From contig NZ_JADJCO010000002.1 of the NCBI RefSeq assembly GCF_016703145.1, positions 496,001-560,000 on the forward strand: DNA of 64,000 bases, given 5' to 3'. The notes beneath the pieces were generated by a model that saw only the letters and a list, made by a program, of their open reading frames with translations, was not told where the DNA came from and ran no database searches. Origin of the DNA: Ottowia sp. (GTDB taxonomy: Bacteria; Pseudomonadota; Gammaproteobacteria; Burkholderiales; Burkholderiaceae_C). Made by a program: the position numbers and the translations under genes. Positions 1 through 7,677 of the stretch are shown here, piece by piece (the first letter of the stretch is position 1; every line of letters starts with the position of its first letter).

Positions 1-624
1 ATTCAGGTCAAGGTCGAAGTCAACTTCGTCATGCGCGGGACCGTGCAGCCGGCGCGCCGCGCTTCGCTGACGCCGGCTGCCCGCGACGTGCTGATGGCTG
101 ATCTGGAGATTCCGGTGGTATCGCTGGAGGACGTGTACGGCGGCAAGTTGGTGGCGGCACTGGATCGGCAGCACCCGCGTGACCTGTTCGACGTGATGCA
201 GCTCTTTGCACACGAGGGCATCACGCCCGGCATCCGGCGTGCCTTCGTGGTCTACCTGGCCAGCAGCAATCGGCCGATCCACGAAGTGCTGTTCACGTCG
301 CCGCGGGACATCCGGCACGACTACGAGCACAACTTCCAGGGCATGACGGCCGAGCCGGTGCCACTGGAGGCTTTGCTTGCTGCGCGCGAGCGGCTGGTGC
401 AGGAGATCCAGCGTGGGCTGGATGAGGACGAACGGCGCTTCCTGCTGTCGCTGGTCGCCGACACGCCCGAGTGGGGGCGGCTGGGCATCGCCCATCTTGA
501 ACATCTGCCGGGCGTGCGCTGGAAGCTGCGGAATCTGGCGCAGTTGCGCAAGACCAATCCGAAGAAGTTTGCCGAGCAGGCCGACTTGCTGGCCGCGCGG
601 CTGGCCGTCATCGCGCCAAGCTGA
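1..624 (+). CDS. AbiEii-type nucleotidyltransferase toxin, 5'-truncated by window edge
   Basis: The frame is open from base 1, so the N-terminus lies outside the window; 207 residues are visible, ending at TGA 622-624. The segment GGKLVAALDRQHPRDLFDV is characteristic of the nucleotidyl transferase AbiEii/AbiGii family, in which the toxin of type IV abortive-infection systems uses a nucleotidyltransferase fold to modify target RNA. The helical C-terminal half (pairs of Leu/Arg-rich helices) also fits that family. The cognate antitoxin AbiEi would normally lie just upstream, outside the window, so it cannot be checked. Family assignment is from remembered motifs; activity is inferred. Confidence 0.8.
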   Translation: MQVKVEVNFVMRGTVQPARRASLTPAARDVLMADLEIPVVSLEDVYGGKLVAALDRQHPRDLFDVMQLFAHEGITPGIRRAFVVYLASSNRPIHEVLFTSPRDIRHDYEHNFQGMTAEPVPLEALLAARERLVQEIQRGLDEDERRFLLSLVADTPEWGRLGIAHLEHLPGVRWKLRNLAQLRKTNPKKFAEQADLLAARLAVIAPS

Positions 625-632
625 AAAGATGA

Positions 633-648
633 CCCCCCCCTGGGGGCA
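633..648. repeat. C-run/G-run palindromic intergenic motif
   Basis: A run of eight C, a T, then five G followed by CAGCGGGG lies just after the AbiEii stop. Similar C-run/G-run motifs occur at 12064-12080 and 31216-31231, always between genes. It can form a short hairpin and may act as a terminator or as a dispersed repeat; function is not established. Confidence 0.4.
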
Positions 649-727
649 GCGGGGCAGCGTGAGGACCATTCTTCATGTCGTGCCCACGGCAGTGCATCGG
701 CTGGAGCCCCCGTGAAAGAATCGCCGC

Positions 728-1812
728 ATGAAGGCCCACGATGTCCTCATCATCGGCGCCGGCATGGCGGGCGCCTCGCTGGCGTGGCGGCTGGCCCGGG
801 ACGGCCTGGGCGTGGCGGTGGTGGAGCGCGAGGCGCAGCCCGGCATGCACAGCACCGGCCGCTCGGCCGCGATGTTCATGGAGAGCTACGGCCCGCCCGG
901 CGTGCGCGCGCTGACCCGCGCCAGCCGCGCCTTCTACCTGAACCCGCCCCCGGGCTTTGCCGACGCGCCGCTGCCGCGGCCGCGCGGCGCGTTGTTCGTC
1001 GCCACCGCCGCGCAGCAGGACGCGCTGGCGCGGATGCGGGCCGGGCTGGCGGCCAGCGGCACGGCCATGGTGCTATTGGATTCAGAGCGCATCGCGCGGA
1101 TGGTGCCTGGGCTGAAGCCCGGTTTGTTTCAGAACGCACTGCTGGACGAGCACAGTCATGACATCGACGTCCACGCGCTGCTGCAGGGCTTTCTGCGCGG
1201 CGCGCGGCAGGCCGGCGCGGCGGGGCACGGCGCCGAGGGCTGGACGGTGCGCCTGTCGGGCGGCGGCGAATTGCGCGCGCGCACCGTGGTCAACGCCGCT
1301 GGCGCCTGGGTGGACGAGGTGGCGCCGCTCTTCGGCGCCCGGCCCATCGGCATCGAGCCGCGCCGCCGCGGCGCCTTCACCTTCCGCCCGCCGGAGGGCG
1401 TGGACGTGTCCGGCTGGCCCCTGGTGGCCGACGTGGAGGAGGGCTGGTACTTCAAGCCCGACGCCGGCCAGTTGCTGGGCTCGCCGGCCAACGCCGACCC
1501 GGTGCCGCCGCACGACGTGCAGCCGGAGGCGCTGGACATCGCCCTGGGCATCCACCGCATCGAGGAGGCCACCACGCTGGCCATCCGCCGCCCGACGGCG
1601 AGATCGTCGTCGGCTTCGACGGCGCCTGCCCCGGCTTCTTCTGGCTGGCGGGGCAGGGCGGCTACGGCATCCAGAGCGCGGCCGGCGCGAGCCTGCTGGC
1701 GGCCAGCCTGATCGAGGGCGCGCCGCTGCCGGCCGAATTGGTCCACCACGGCGTCGATCCGGCTGTCGTGTCCCCGCGCCGGCTGCGCCGTGCCTTGGGC
1801 CTTGACTACTGA
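728..1812 (+). pseudogene. FAD-dependent oxidoreductase (DadA/glycine oxidase-like), frameshifted
   Basis: The N-terminus carries the FAD-binding Rossmann motif GAGMAGASLAWRLARDG, followed by TGRSAAMFMESYG, as in D-amino-acid/glycine oxidase-like (DAO) flavoproteins. The first frame reads well to about 1590 (EEATTLAIRR). The coding signal then jumps to another frame (PDGEIVVGFDGACPGFFWL, AGQGGYGIQSAAG), which runs to TGA 1810-1812. Family members usually have about ten residues resembling RSWAGLRSF between these blocks. They are missing here, so the lesion looks like a short deletion that is not a multiple of three, near 1586-1593. Either the gene is inactivated or the assembly has an error. 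The likely reaction is oxidation of an amino acid or amine; the substrate is unknown. Confidence 0.8.
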
Positions 1813-1817
1813 AAACG

Positions 1818-1862
1818 TAGCTGATTGCGCAATAAGGGCGCGGGCTGCAGGCTGATTTGATT
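1818..1862 (+). repeat. Dispersed intergenic repeat (GCGCAATA...GCGGGCT family)
   Basis: The sequence TAGCTGATTGCGCAATAAGG, then GCGCGGGCTGCAGGCTGATTT, matches the repeat also seen at 24648, 7604 (reverse), 38060 (reverse) and elsewhere. It starts directly after the oxidoreductase stop and runs into MITE-like copy A. Confidence 0.6.
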
Positions 1863-1864
1863 CA

Positions 1865-2184
1865 ACCTGGAAACGGCAGCTGACCGCTTGCCACCCTCGG
1901 GGAAGCCGCGTGAGCATTGACCTCGACGGCTTCGATGACCTTCACCTTTCGGGTGAGAGCGCTACGCACCCGCCAGCACCGCGCTCGCCGCGCCATGCGG
2001 CGTTGCTCCTCCTTGCGCACAACAGTGCGCCGCGTCGTCTCCCTTGCAGGGCGCGGGCCGTCCAGAGGCCGGCCCCGTTCACGCCGTCCACAGGCGCGCA
2101 GGCGCCTGTGGAGCCGCGGCGTTCACCCTTGCCTGCCACGCCAATCACGGCACTGGCGGGCGCGTTCAACTGCCGTTTCCAGGG
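1865..2184 (+). mobile_element. MITE-like non-autonomous element, copy A
   Basis: This 320-bp block is repeated in inverted orientation at 43456-43775. The two copies differ at only six positions, all within the first ~40 bp; the remaining ~280 bp are identical. The ends form near-perfect inverted repeats of about 19 bp (ACCTGGAAACGGCAGCTGA at the left, TCAACTGCCGTTTCCAGGG at the right). Both copies have TCA on each side, consistent with a 3-bp target duplication. Inside is a strong palindrome (CCACAGGCGC...GCGCCTGTGG, about 2089-2112). No transposase is encoded; a 93-codon open frame (1910-2191) is conserved only because the DNA is identical. It fills most of the 380-bp gap between genes. 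Confidence 0.75.
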
Positions 2185-2192
2185 TCAATGAA

Positions 2193-2822
2193 TCAAGCGC
2201 CGGCCAGTACCCGCAGCCCGGTGGGGTCGAGCAGGTTCAGCACGCGGCCCGAGCCGCTGATGAGGTGGCGCTCGCGCAATTGGCGCAGCACGCGCGACAA
2301 GGTCTCGGGGGCGATGCCCAGTTGCGCGGCGATGGTGCGCTTGCGCTGGCGCAGCAGCACGGCCCGCGCGGCGGCGGGGTCGTGCGCCGGCTCGGCGTGG
2401 CGCAGCAGCCATTCGGCGCAGCGCGCCTCGGCGTCCTTGGCCAGGCGGCTGACGGCCAGCTCGGCCTGCTGGCGGTGCGCCCGCGCCACGTCGCGCAGCA
2501 CCGTCAGCGCGGGCGCGGGCAGGGCCTCCAGGCTGGCCTTGAACTGCGCCAGCGGCACGCGCCGCACCTGGATCGGCGTGTCGGCCACGGCATCGACCAC
2601 GGGCGCCAGGCCCAGCACGGCGTCGCCGGCGTCGAGCCACAGCGGCCCTTCGACCAGCCCGGTCTGGTGCGTCAGGCCCTCGCGCCCCAGCACGCCCAGG
2701 GCCACGCGGCCCCGGTCCACGTGGTAGACGGCATCGCCGGCGCAGGCGCGGCGCAGCAGCACCGCGCCCACGGGCAGGGTGAGGGGGTCGCCGGTCCGGT
2801 CGAGCGATGCGAAGGGCAGCAT
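2193..2822 (-). CDS. Crp/Fnr family transcriptional regulator (Dnr-like)
   Basis: The protein has 209 residues: an N-terminal cyclic-nucleotide-binding-type beta-barrel (about 10-110), a dimer helix, and a C-terminal winged helix. The recognition helix reads APETLSRVLRQL; the E-x-x-S-R pattern is that of FNR/Dnr regulators that bind TTGAT half-sites. Only two Cys are present, with no N-terminal cluster, so it is not an oxygen-sensing [4Fe-4S] FNR; a Dnr/NnrR-type regulator is more likely. The start at 2822 (MLPFASL) was chosen because a perfect TTGAT-N4-ATCAA palindrome sits just upstream at 2857-2870. An in-frame ATG at 2867 would put that site inside the gene. Autoregulation is therefore plausible. 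Confidence 0.85.
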   Translation of the reverse strand: MLPFASLDRTGDPLTLPVGAVLLRRACAGDAVYHVDRGRVALGVLGREGLTHQTGLVEGPLWLDAGDAVLGLAPVVDAVADTPIQVRRVPLAQFKASLEALPAPALTVLRDVARAHRQQAELAVSRLAKDAEARCAEWLLRHAEPAHDPAAARAVLLRQRKRTIAAQLGIAPETLSRVLRQLRERHLISGSGRVLNLLDPTGLRVLAGA

Positions 2823-2856
2823 GGGGGCACTGTGCCGCGCCCGGCCGCGCCGGGCA

Positions 2857-2870
2857 TTGATGCACATCAA
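2857..2870. promoter_or_regulatory. FNR/Dnr-type operator
   Basis: TTGATGCACATCAA is an exact match to the FNR-family consensus TTGAT-N4-ATCAA. It lies 35 bp upstream of the chosen start of the Crp/Fnr gene and downstream of the same-strand glycerate kinase stop, so the simplest reading is control of the regulator's own promoter. Confidence 0.7.
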
Positions 2871-2899
2871 CCGCGGCGGACTTCGCCGCCGGGCCTGGC

Positions 2900-4225
2900 C
2901 TACAGCACCAGCAGCGCGCGGAAGTCGTTGACGTTGGTGTGCGTCGGCCCGGTGACGACCAGGTCGCCCAGGCCCTCGAAGAAGCCGTGCGCGTCGTGGC
3001 GCGCCAGGTGGTCGGGCAGGTCCAGCCCCAGGGCCGCCGCGCGCGCCAGGGTGTCCGGCGCCACCAGGGCGCCGGCGTTGTCTTCGACGCCGTCGATGCC
3101 GTCGGTGTCGGCCGCCAGGCCCCACACCGCGGGGTGGCCGCGCAGCGCCCGCGCCAGCCCCAGGCAGAACTCGCCCGCGCGGCCGCCGCGGCCGGGCCGG
3201 GCGCCGTGGGCCGCCGGGCCGAGGGTCACGGTGGTCTCGCCGCCGCTCAGGATCACGCAGGGCCGCGCGAAGGCGCCCGTGCCGGCGGCGGCGGCGCGGG
3301 CCAGGGCGGCGTGCATGCGGCCGATTTCGCGCGATTCGCCCTCGATCTGGTCGCTGAGCACGTGCGCCGCCAGGCCCGCCGCGCGCGCGGCGTCGGCCGC
3401 GGCGGCCAGCGACTGCCCGGGCGTGGCGATCAGGTGCGCCCGGTGCCGGGCGAACAGCGCGTCGCCGGGCTTGGGCGTCTCCAGGCGGCCGCTTTCGAGG
3501 CCGGCCACCACGCCCGGCGGCAGGGCGATGCCGTGGCGGCGCGCGATGGCCAGCGCGTCGGCGCAGCGCGTGTCGTCGGCCACGGTGGGGCCGCTGGCGA
3601 TCACCGACAGGTCGTCGCCCGGCACGTCGCTGATGGCCAGCGTGACCACGGGCGCCGGCCCGCAGGCGGCGGCCAGGCGCCCGCCCTTGATGCGCGAGAG
3701 GTGCTTGCGCAGCGCGTTCATCTCGTGGATGCCGGCGCCGCTGGCGAGCAGCGCGCGGTGGATGCGCTGCTTGTCGGCCAGCGCCAGGCCCTCGGCCGGC
3801 AGCGTCAGCAGGGCCGAGCCGCCGCCCGAGATGAGGCACAGCACCAGGTCGTCGGCGTCCACGCCGTGGGCCAGCGCCAGCAGCCGCCCGGCGGCGCGCT
3901 GGCCGGCCTCGTCCGGCACGGGGTGGGCGGCCTCGGCGACCTCGATGCGCTGGGCCAGGCCGGCGGGGCGCGGCGGCGTGTGGCCGTAGCGCGTCACCAC
4001 CAGGCCGGACAGGGGCGCGTCGGCGGGCCATGCGGCCTCCAGCGCCTGCGCCATCGCCCCGGCCGCCTTGCCGGCGCCCAGCACCAGCGTGCGGCCCCGG
4101 GGCGGCGCGGGCAGGAAGCCCGCCAGCGTGCGCGCCGGCTGCGCGCGGGCGATGGCGGCATCGAGCAGATGGCGCAGGAACTCGCGCGGCTGGGCGGTGG
4201 GCGAGGGCGGCGGGGGGGCGGGCAT
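2900..4225 (-). CDS. Glycerate 2-kinase / hydroxypyruvate reductase-like (MOFRL family)
   Basis: The protein is 441 residues, the usual length for the TtuD/GckA family, which phosphorylates D-glycerate to 2-phosphoglycerate. Visible hallmarks are LVLGAGKAAGAMAQALE near the N-terminus, LCLISGGGSALL, ALRKHLSRIKGGRLA and, in the MOFRL C-terminal domain, VILSGGETTVTL and AADTDGIDG, ending FRALLVL. Older annotations call the family hydroxypyruvate reductase, but glycerate kinase activity is the better-supported role. An alternative ATG exists at 4255; 4225 was preferred because the first ten residues from 4255 are Pro/Arg-rich and non-homologous in appearance. Downstream, 77 bp away, is the Crp/Fnr gene. 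Confidence 0.9.
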   Translation of the reverse strand: MPAPPPPSPTAQPREFLRHLLDAAIARAQPARTLAGFLPAPPRGRTLVLGAGKAAGAMAQALEAAWPADAPLSGLVVTRYGHTPPRPAGLAQRIEVAEAAHPVPDEAGQRAAGRLLALAHGVDADDLVLCLISGGGSALLTLPAEGLALADKQRIHRALLASGAGIHEMNALRKHLSRIKGGRLAAACGPAPVVTLAISDVPGDDLSVIASGPTVADDTRCADALAIARRHGIALPPGVVAGLESGRLETPKPGDALFARHRAHLIATPGQSLAAAADAARAAGLAAHVLSDQIEGESREIGRMHAALARAAAAGTGAFARPCVILSGGETTVTLGPAAHGARPGRGGRAGEFCLGLARALRGHPAVWGLAADTDGIDGVEDNAGALVAPDTLARAAALGLDLPDHLARHDAHGFFEGLGDLVVTGPTHTNVNDFRALLVL

Positions 4226-4314
4226 GGGGCTCACTCTACCCGCGGGCGCGGGCAAGAGCGGCCGGGCGCCTGCTTGAGGCTCCGTCTCATCGTCACCACA
4301 TGTCGTTCATGTTT

Positions 4315-4322
4315 GTATATAC
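4315..4322. promoter_or_regulatory. GTATATAC palindrome upstream of toxin gene
   Basis: The 8-bp palindrome GTATATAC lies 37 bp before the BrnT-like gene, and an identical one (4622-4629) lies between toxin and antitoxin. It is AT-rich in a GC-rich context, so it could be part of a -10 element, an antitoxin operator, or both. This is inference from position and recurrence. Confidence 0.35.
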
Positions 4323-4359
4323 GATTCCATGATGCGCCAACCCGACATCTCCCGACCCA

Positions 4360-4620
4360 ATGCGCAACCTGGTCATCTCCTCGTCCATTGCCAGGAAGCT
4401 GGCCGACAAGCATCACATCCGACGCTGTGAAGTCGTCCAGTGTTTTCAGAACAAATGCGGTGTGTACCTGGAAGACACGAGAGAGGACCACGAGAGCGAT
4501 CCACCAACGCCGTGGTTCGTGGCGCCAACCAACAAGGGCAGGGGACTGAAGATCGCATTCATCCATCGGGACGGGAAAGTTTTCCTTCGCTCCGCGTCCG
4601 ACGCCAATGATGCCGCATAA
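4360..4620 (+). CDS. BrnT-like type II toxin
   Basis: This is an 86-residue protein. The pattern HHIRRCEVVQCFQN followed by LEDTREDHESDPPTPWFV and GRGLKIAFIH resembles small BrnT-like toxins, sometimes labelled ADP-ribosyl-(dinitrogen reductase) hydrolase in databases, which adopt a RelE-like ribonuclease fold. It is followed after 47 bp (23 bp to an upstream alternative start) by an RHH/CopG-type protein, the usual toxin-first BrnT-BrnA order. The flanking DNA has lower GC than the surrounding genes, which suggests transfer. The toxin label rests on gene order and remembered family pattern. Confidence 0.65.
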   Translation: MRNLVISSSIARKLADKHHIRRCEVVQCFQNKCGVYLEDTREDHESDPPTPWFVAPTNKGRGLKIAFIHRDGKVFLRSASDANDAA

Positions 4621-4621
4621 C

Positions 4622-4629
4622 GTATATAC
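4622..4629. promoter_or_regulatory. GTATATAC palindrome between toxin and antitoxin
   Basis: A second exact GTATATAC lies one base after the toxin stop codon. Its position could give the antitoxin an internal promoter or a second operator. No experimental support; inferred from the repeat of the 4315 site. Confidence 0.3.
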
Positions 4630-4667
4630 GAGAAGTATGGAGAATGAACAAACGGAGTCCTGACACC

Positions 4668-5018
4668 ATGAAGCCCACCAAAACGAAGCGGGTGGCGAGC
4701 AAGATGGCTTCCACCGACGAAGCATGGGAAAGCGGCCGACTGGGTTGCGACGAATCCAGCGTTCGGGTTGCCGGCCCCGAGCTGGAGAGCCTGGTGGACG
4801 AGAGTCTGGGTCTGCAGGCCATCTCGATCCGCTTGCCCAGGCATCTGATCGAGGCCTACAAATTGATTGCGGCCCATCATGGCGTCGGCTATCAGCCGCT
4901 GATGCGCGACATCCTGCAACGCTTCGTGCCTGAAGGCCTGAAGGAGGTGCTGCAGGAACACGAGATTCGCGCGGAGGCCGCGAGCAAGCGAATCGCGGAA
5001 AGCAGGAAAGCTGCCTAG
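4668..5018 (+). CDS. BrnA-like CopG/RHH antitoxin
   Basis: From this start the protein is 116 residues. The segment QAISIRLPRHLIEAYKLIA followed by HGVGYQPLMRDILQRF is the ribbon-helix-helix DNA-binding and dimerisation unit of BrnA/CopG antitoxins, and the charged N-terminal half would contact the toxin. The start at 4668 has GGAG ten bases upstream; an ATG at 4644 with poorer spacing would add eight residues. It lies directly after the BrnT-like toxin and is expected to neutralise it and repress the shared promoter. Confidence 0.65.
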   Translation: MKPTKTKRVASKMASTDEAWESGRLGCDESSVRVAGPELESLVDESLGLQAISIRLPRHLIEAYKLIAAHHGVGYQPLMRDILQRFVPEGLKEVLQEHEIRAEAASKRIAESRKAA

Positions 5019-5055
5019 GCCGCGGGGACGCCGACGTTTCCGTGGCACATACAGG

Positions 5056-5343
5056 ATGCATATGCCCGGAGATGCCGTGCTCCCCTTGTCTTCCAGGCCC
5101 AAGGAGGCCAAGCTGTTCCGCAACAACCGCAGCCAGGCGGTGCGGATTCCCGTCGAGTTCGAGCTGCCCGGCGATCGTGTGCTGATCCACCGTGAAGGCG
5201 GCAAGCTCATCATCGAGCCCGTGGCCAAGCCCGCCAACATCATCGAATTGCTGGCCGAATGGCGCAACGAGCCGGCGCCGGGGCCGCAAGACCAGTTCCC
5301 CGATATCGAGGACATGCCCGCCAAGCCGGAGGATGTATTTTGA
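5056..5343 (+). CDS. VapB-type antitoxin (AbrB/SpoVT domain), apparently orphan
   Basis: The protein is 95 residues. AKLFRNNRSQAVRIPVEFEL followed by GDRVLIHREGGKLIIEP is the swapped-hairpin AbrB domain of VapB antitoxins, and the C-terminal tail (IIELLAEWRNEP onward) would occupy the VapC active site. The matching VapC toxin is absent. Immediately after the VapB stop, an overlapping TTG frame reads S-G-Y-R-F, which looks like a VapC N-terminus, and then loses similarity within six codons. The toxin gene therefore seems to have been deleted, leaving the antitoxin. A second start option is ATG 5062. Confidence 0.75.
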   Translation: MHMPGDAVLPLSSRPKEAKLFRNNRSQAVRIPVEFELPGDRVLIHREGGKLIIEPVAKPANIIELLAEWRNEPAPGPQDQFPDIEDMPAKPEDVF

Positions 5344-5472
5344 GCGGCTACCGTTTTCGGGCACGACCCCCCTTGACAACCGCCAGCATGCGGAAGCGGC
5401 CAGGAAAAAGCCGCCCGAAGGCGGCCATCTGAGAGGGAAGTTCCGGGATTTCCGGAATCGGTTTGAAGTTGT

Positions 5473-5548
5473 TGGTGCCGGCGACCGGAATCGAACTGGT
5501 GACCTACGCGTTACGAGTGCGTTGCTCTACCAACTGAGCTACGCCGGC
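5473..5548 (-). tRNA. tRNA-Thr (anticodon CGT)
   Basis: On the minus strand the sequence folds as a cloverleaf: acceptor GCCGGCG/CGCCGGC, D-arm GCTCAGTTGGTAGAGC, anticodon loop CTCGTAA with anticodon CGT, and T-arm TTCGATT. A genomic CCA (TGG on the plus strand, 5473-5475) is encoded. The last anticodon-stem pair is an A-C mismatch. Its 3' end points toward the TA-gene cluster at 4360-5343, a common side for island insertion, but no integrase is present. Confidence 0.93.
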
Positions 5549-5659
5549 ATGACCGGAAAAGCTGGCGATTATAGCGGCCTGTGCCGCCGTCCCGCGCGGC
5601 GCGGGAACGCACGGCCGTCTAGACTGTGCCCTCGCCATCAGGACCGGAGGTTTCACGCC

Positions 5660-6571
5660 ATGCTGAAGTTGGACCATGCCATCGACGCCCAGGCGCTGCT
5701 GGACGCGCCGGCCGCGCCGCGCGCGCCGTCGCGCCGCGCCGCGATCCGGCTGGGCCTGGGGGTGGGCTATGCCGCCGCCGCGCTGCCGGCGATGGCGCGG
5801 ACGGCGATCAAGACCCCGGCCGAGGGGCTGACGACGGGCGAGGTGATGATCGACGTGGCGGGCTTCCAGATGCCGGCCTACCGCGCCCAGCCGGCCGGCG
5901 GGACCGGGCTGCCGGTGGTGCTGGTGCTGTCGGAGATCTTCGGCGTGCACGAGTACATCGCCGACACCGCGCGGCGCTTCGCCAGGGCCGGCTACCTGGC
6001 GATCGCGCCGGAGCTGTTCGTGCGCCAGGGCGACGCGCAGGGCTACGGCGAGATGGCCAGGCTGATGTCCGAGGTGATCGCCAAGGTGCCCGACGCGCAG
6101 GTGATGGGCGACCTGGACGCCGCCGTCGCCTGGGCCGGCGCCCACGGCGGCGACACCGGCAGGCTGGGCGTGACCGGCTTCTGCTGGGGCGGACGCCAGA
6201 CTTGGCTGTATGCGGCGCACAACCCCCGCGTGAAGGCGGGCGTGGCGTGGTACGGGCGGCTGGTGGGGCAGGGCACGCCGCTCGAACCGCAGAACCCGGT
6301 GGACGTGGCGGCCCAGTTGAAGGGCCCGGTGCTGGGGCTGTACGGCGCGGCCGACACGGGCATTGCCCTTGACACGGTTGATACGATGAAGAAAGCGCTG
6401 GCCCGGGCGGGCGCGCGGGGCAACGTGGCGGCCCGGGCGTCGCGGTTCGTGGTCTACCCGGACGCGCCGCACGCCTTTCACGCCGACTACCGGCCCAGCT
6501 TCCGCCAGGAGGCGGCCGAGGACGGCTGGAAGCGGGCGCTGGCCTGGTTCCGCCAGCACGGCGCGGCTTGA
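5660..6571 (+). CDS. Dienelactone hydrolase family protein, exported
   Basis: The 303-residue alpha/beta hydrolase has the DLH triad Cys-Asp-His: nucleophile C175 in VTGFCWGGRQ, Asp in YGAADTG, and His in PDAPHAFHADY; E92 (SEIFG) is also as in dienelactone hydrolases. An N-terminal twin-arginine-like signal (SRRAAIRLGLGVGYAAAALP then AMA) suggests Tat or Sec export, which is common in the longer bacterial DLH paralogues. The start at 5660 has a good Shine-Dalgarno (CCGGAGG). The substrate is unknown; classic DLH opens dienelactones in chloroaromatic catabolism, but no such pathway surrounds it here. Confidence 0.88.
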   Translation: MLKLDHAIDAQALLDAPAAPRAPSRRAAIRLGLGVGYAAAALPAMARTAIKTPAEGLTTGEVMIDVAGFQMPAYRAQPAGGTGLPVVLVLSEIFGVHEYIADTARRFARAGYLAIAPELFVRQGDAQGYGEMARLMSEVIAKVPDAQVMGDLDAAVAWAGAHGGDTGRLGVTGFCWGGRQTWLYAAHNPRVKAGVAWYGRLVGQGTPLEPQNPVDVAAQLKGPVLGLYGAADTGIALDTVDTMKKALARAGARGNVAARASRFVVYPDAPHAFHADYRPSFRQEAAEDGWKRALAWFRQHGAA

Positions 6572-6705
6572 CCGCCGCGCTCGGCGCCGCGAGAGCCGCC
6601 GGGCCCAAGATGAAACGCCCCGGGGGCTTTGCATGAAGCGGCGGACGGGCCTTTTTCATGGCGCCGGCCCGGATGACGCCGTTTTTTAGTGTTTTATGCC
6701 GCTGG

Positions 6706-6752
6706 TCCGCATGGACAAAGCGCTTGCAGATATGAATTTAATAGCAATCCTG
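6706..6752 (-). repeat. Dispersed repeat overlapping the ZIP gene start
   Basis: CGCATGGACAAAGCGCTTGC, then AGATATGAATTTAATAGCAA, resembles the repeat copy at 43390-43437 (CCGCATGCACAAAGCGCTAT, then AAGCTATTTATTTGGTAGC). The presumed ATG of the ZIP gene (6732) lies inside it. Confidence 0.5.
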
Positions 6753-7585
6753 GCCGGCACCCTGATGGCCGGCGTCGGCAGCGTGTGGATCGCGGCGGCG
6801 CTGTCGTTGGGCGTGCTGGCGCGCCACACGCAGCACATGCTGAGCCTGGCCGCCGGCGCGCTGCTGGCCACCGCCTTCATGAGGCTGCTGCCCGAGGCCT
6901 TCGAGAGCGGGGTGGAGGTGCACGCGCTGTCCACCACCGTGCTGGCGGGGCTGGTGTTCTTCTTCCTGCTGGACAAGGCCGAGCTGTGGCACCACGGCCA
7001 CGAGCACCACCCCACGCTGCCGACGCTGGACGAGGCCATGGCCGAGCCCGGCGCCGCGCGGGGCCACGGGTACCACCATGTCCATGGCCATGCGCACGCC
7101 ATGGCCGTGATCACGGTCACGGTCCGCGCGGCGGCTGGGCCGTGCTGGCGGGCGACGGCGTGCACTGCTTCGGCGACGGGGTGCTGATCGCCTCGGCCTT
7201 CCTGGCCGATCTGCACCTGGGCGTGGCGGCGGCGCTGGCGGTGCTGGTGCACGAGGTGCCGCACCACATGGGCGACCTGGCCGTGCTGCGCTCGGGCAGC
7301 CGGGGCAGCCGGCGCGCGGCGCTGCTCAAGGTGTCGCTGGCTGGCGCGGTGACGGCGCTGGGCGGGTTGGCCGGCTACGTGCTGGTCGGGCAGTTGTCGG
7401 GCCTGCTGCCCTACCTGCTGGTGCTGGCGGCCAGCAGCTTCATCTACGTGGCGCTGGCCGACCTGATCCCGCAGCTGCAGAAGCGCCTGAACGCGCGCGA
7501 GACGGCGGCGCAGATCGTCTGGCTGGGCATCGGCATGGGGCTGGTGGTGCTGGTGGGCGAGTTGGGGCTGGGCCACGCGCATTGA
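6732..7585 (+). pseudogene. ZIP family divalent metal transporter, frameshifted in His-rich loop
   Basis: The first frame gives TM segments from MNLIAILAGTLMAGVGSVW to about 7100, then a His-rich loop (HHGHEHHPTL; HGYHHVHGHAHAM). The second frame resumes at about 7110-7140 with GDGVHCFGDGVLIASAF and VHEVPHHMGDLAVL, the conserved TM4/TM5 metal-site motifs of ZIP transporters (Zn/Fe uptake or release), and runs to TGA 7583-7585. The break falls in a repetitive CATGGCCATG...CATGGCCGTG tract, a natural place for slippage or for an assembly indel. Without the frameshift the gene would be intact. Starts at 6696 and 6711 are alternatives. Confidence 0.8.
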
Positions 7586-7603
7586 CGCCGGCGCTGGCGG
7601 ATT

Positions 7604-7665
7604 TCAAGCCATATGGGACTCAAGCCCGCATGGGTATTGCGCTGACAGCTCCTGAAAAAGGAGCG
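7604..7665 (-). repeat. Dispersed intergenic repeat
   Basis: Contains CTCAAGCCCGCATGGGTATT, GCGCTGACAGCTCCTGAAAA and AGGAGC. Its reverse complement closely matches the stretch embedded in the oxoprolinase gene at 40064-40112. Confidence 0.65.
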
Positions 7666-7677
7666 TCCGGCGCGGCC

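Noticed and set aside
1910..2191. A 93-codon frame shared by both MITE-like copies as a possible small protein
   Set aside because: Its conservation reflects DNA identity of the whole element; two other frames are equally open and no ribosome site or protein motif is seen.
2193..2822. Oxygen-sensing FNR with an iron-sulfur cluster
   Set aside because: The N-terminal cysteine set is missing; only two scattered Cys are present.
5473..5548. tRNA-Thr as an island attachment site for the neighbouring TA genes
   Set aside because: No integrase gene and no duplicated tRNA 3' end were found in the adjacent DNA.
6605..6660. Intrinsic terminator after the dienelactone hydrolase gene
   Set aside because: The C/G palindrome at 6612-6624 leaves almost no loop, and the T-run at 6652-6656 is not attached to a convincing stem.
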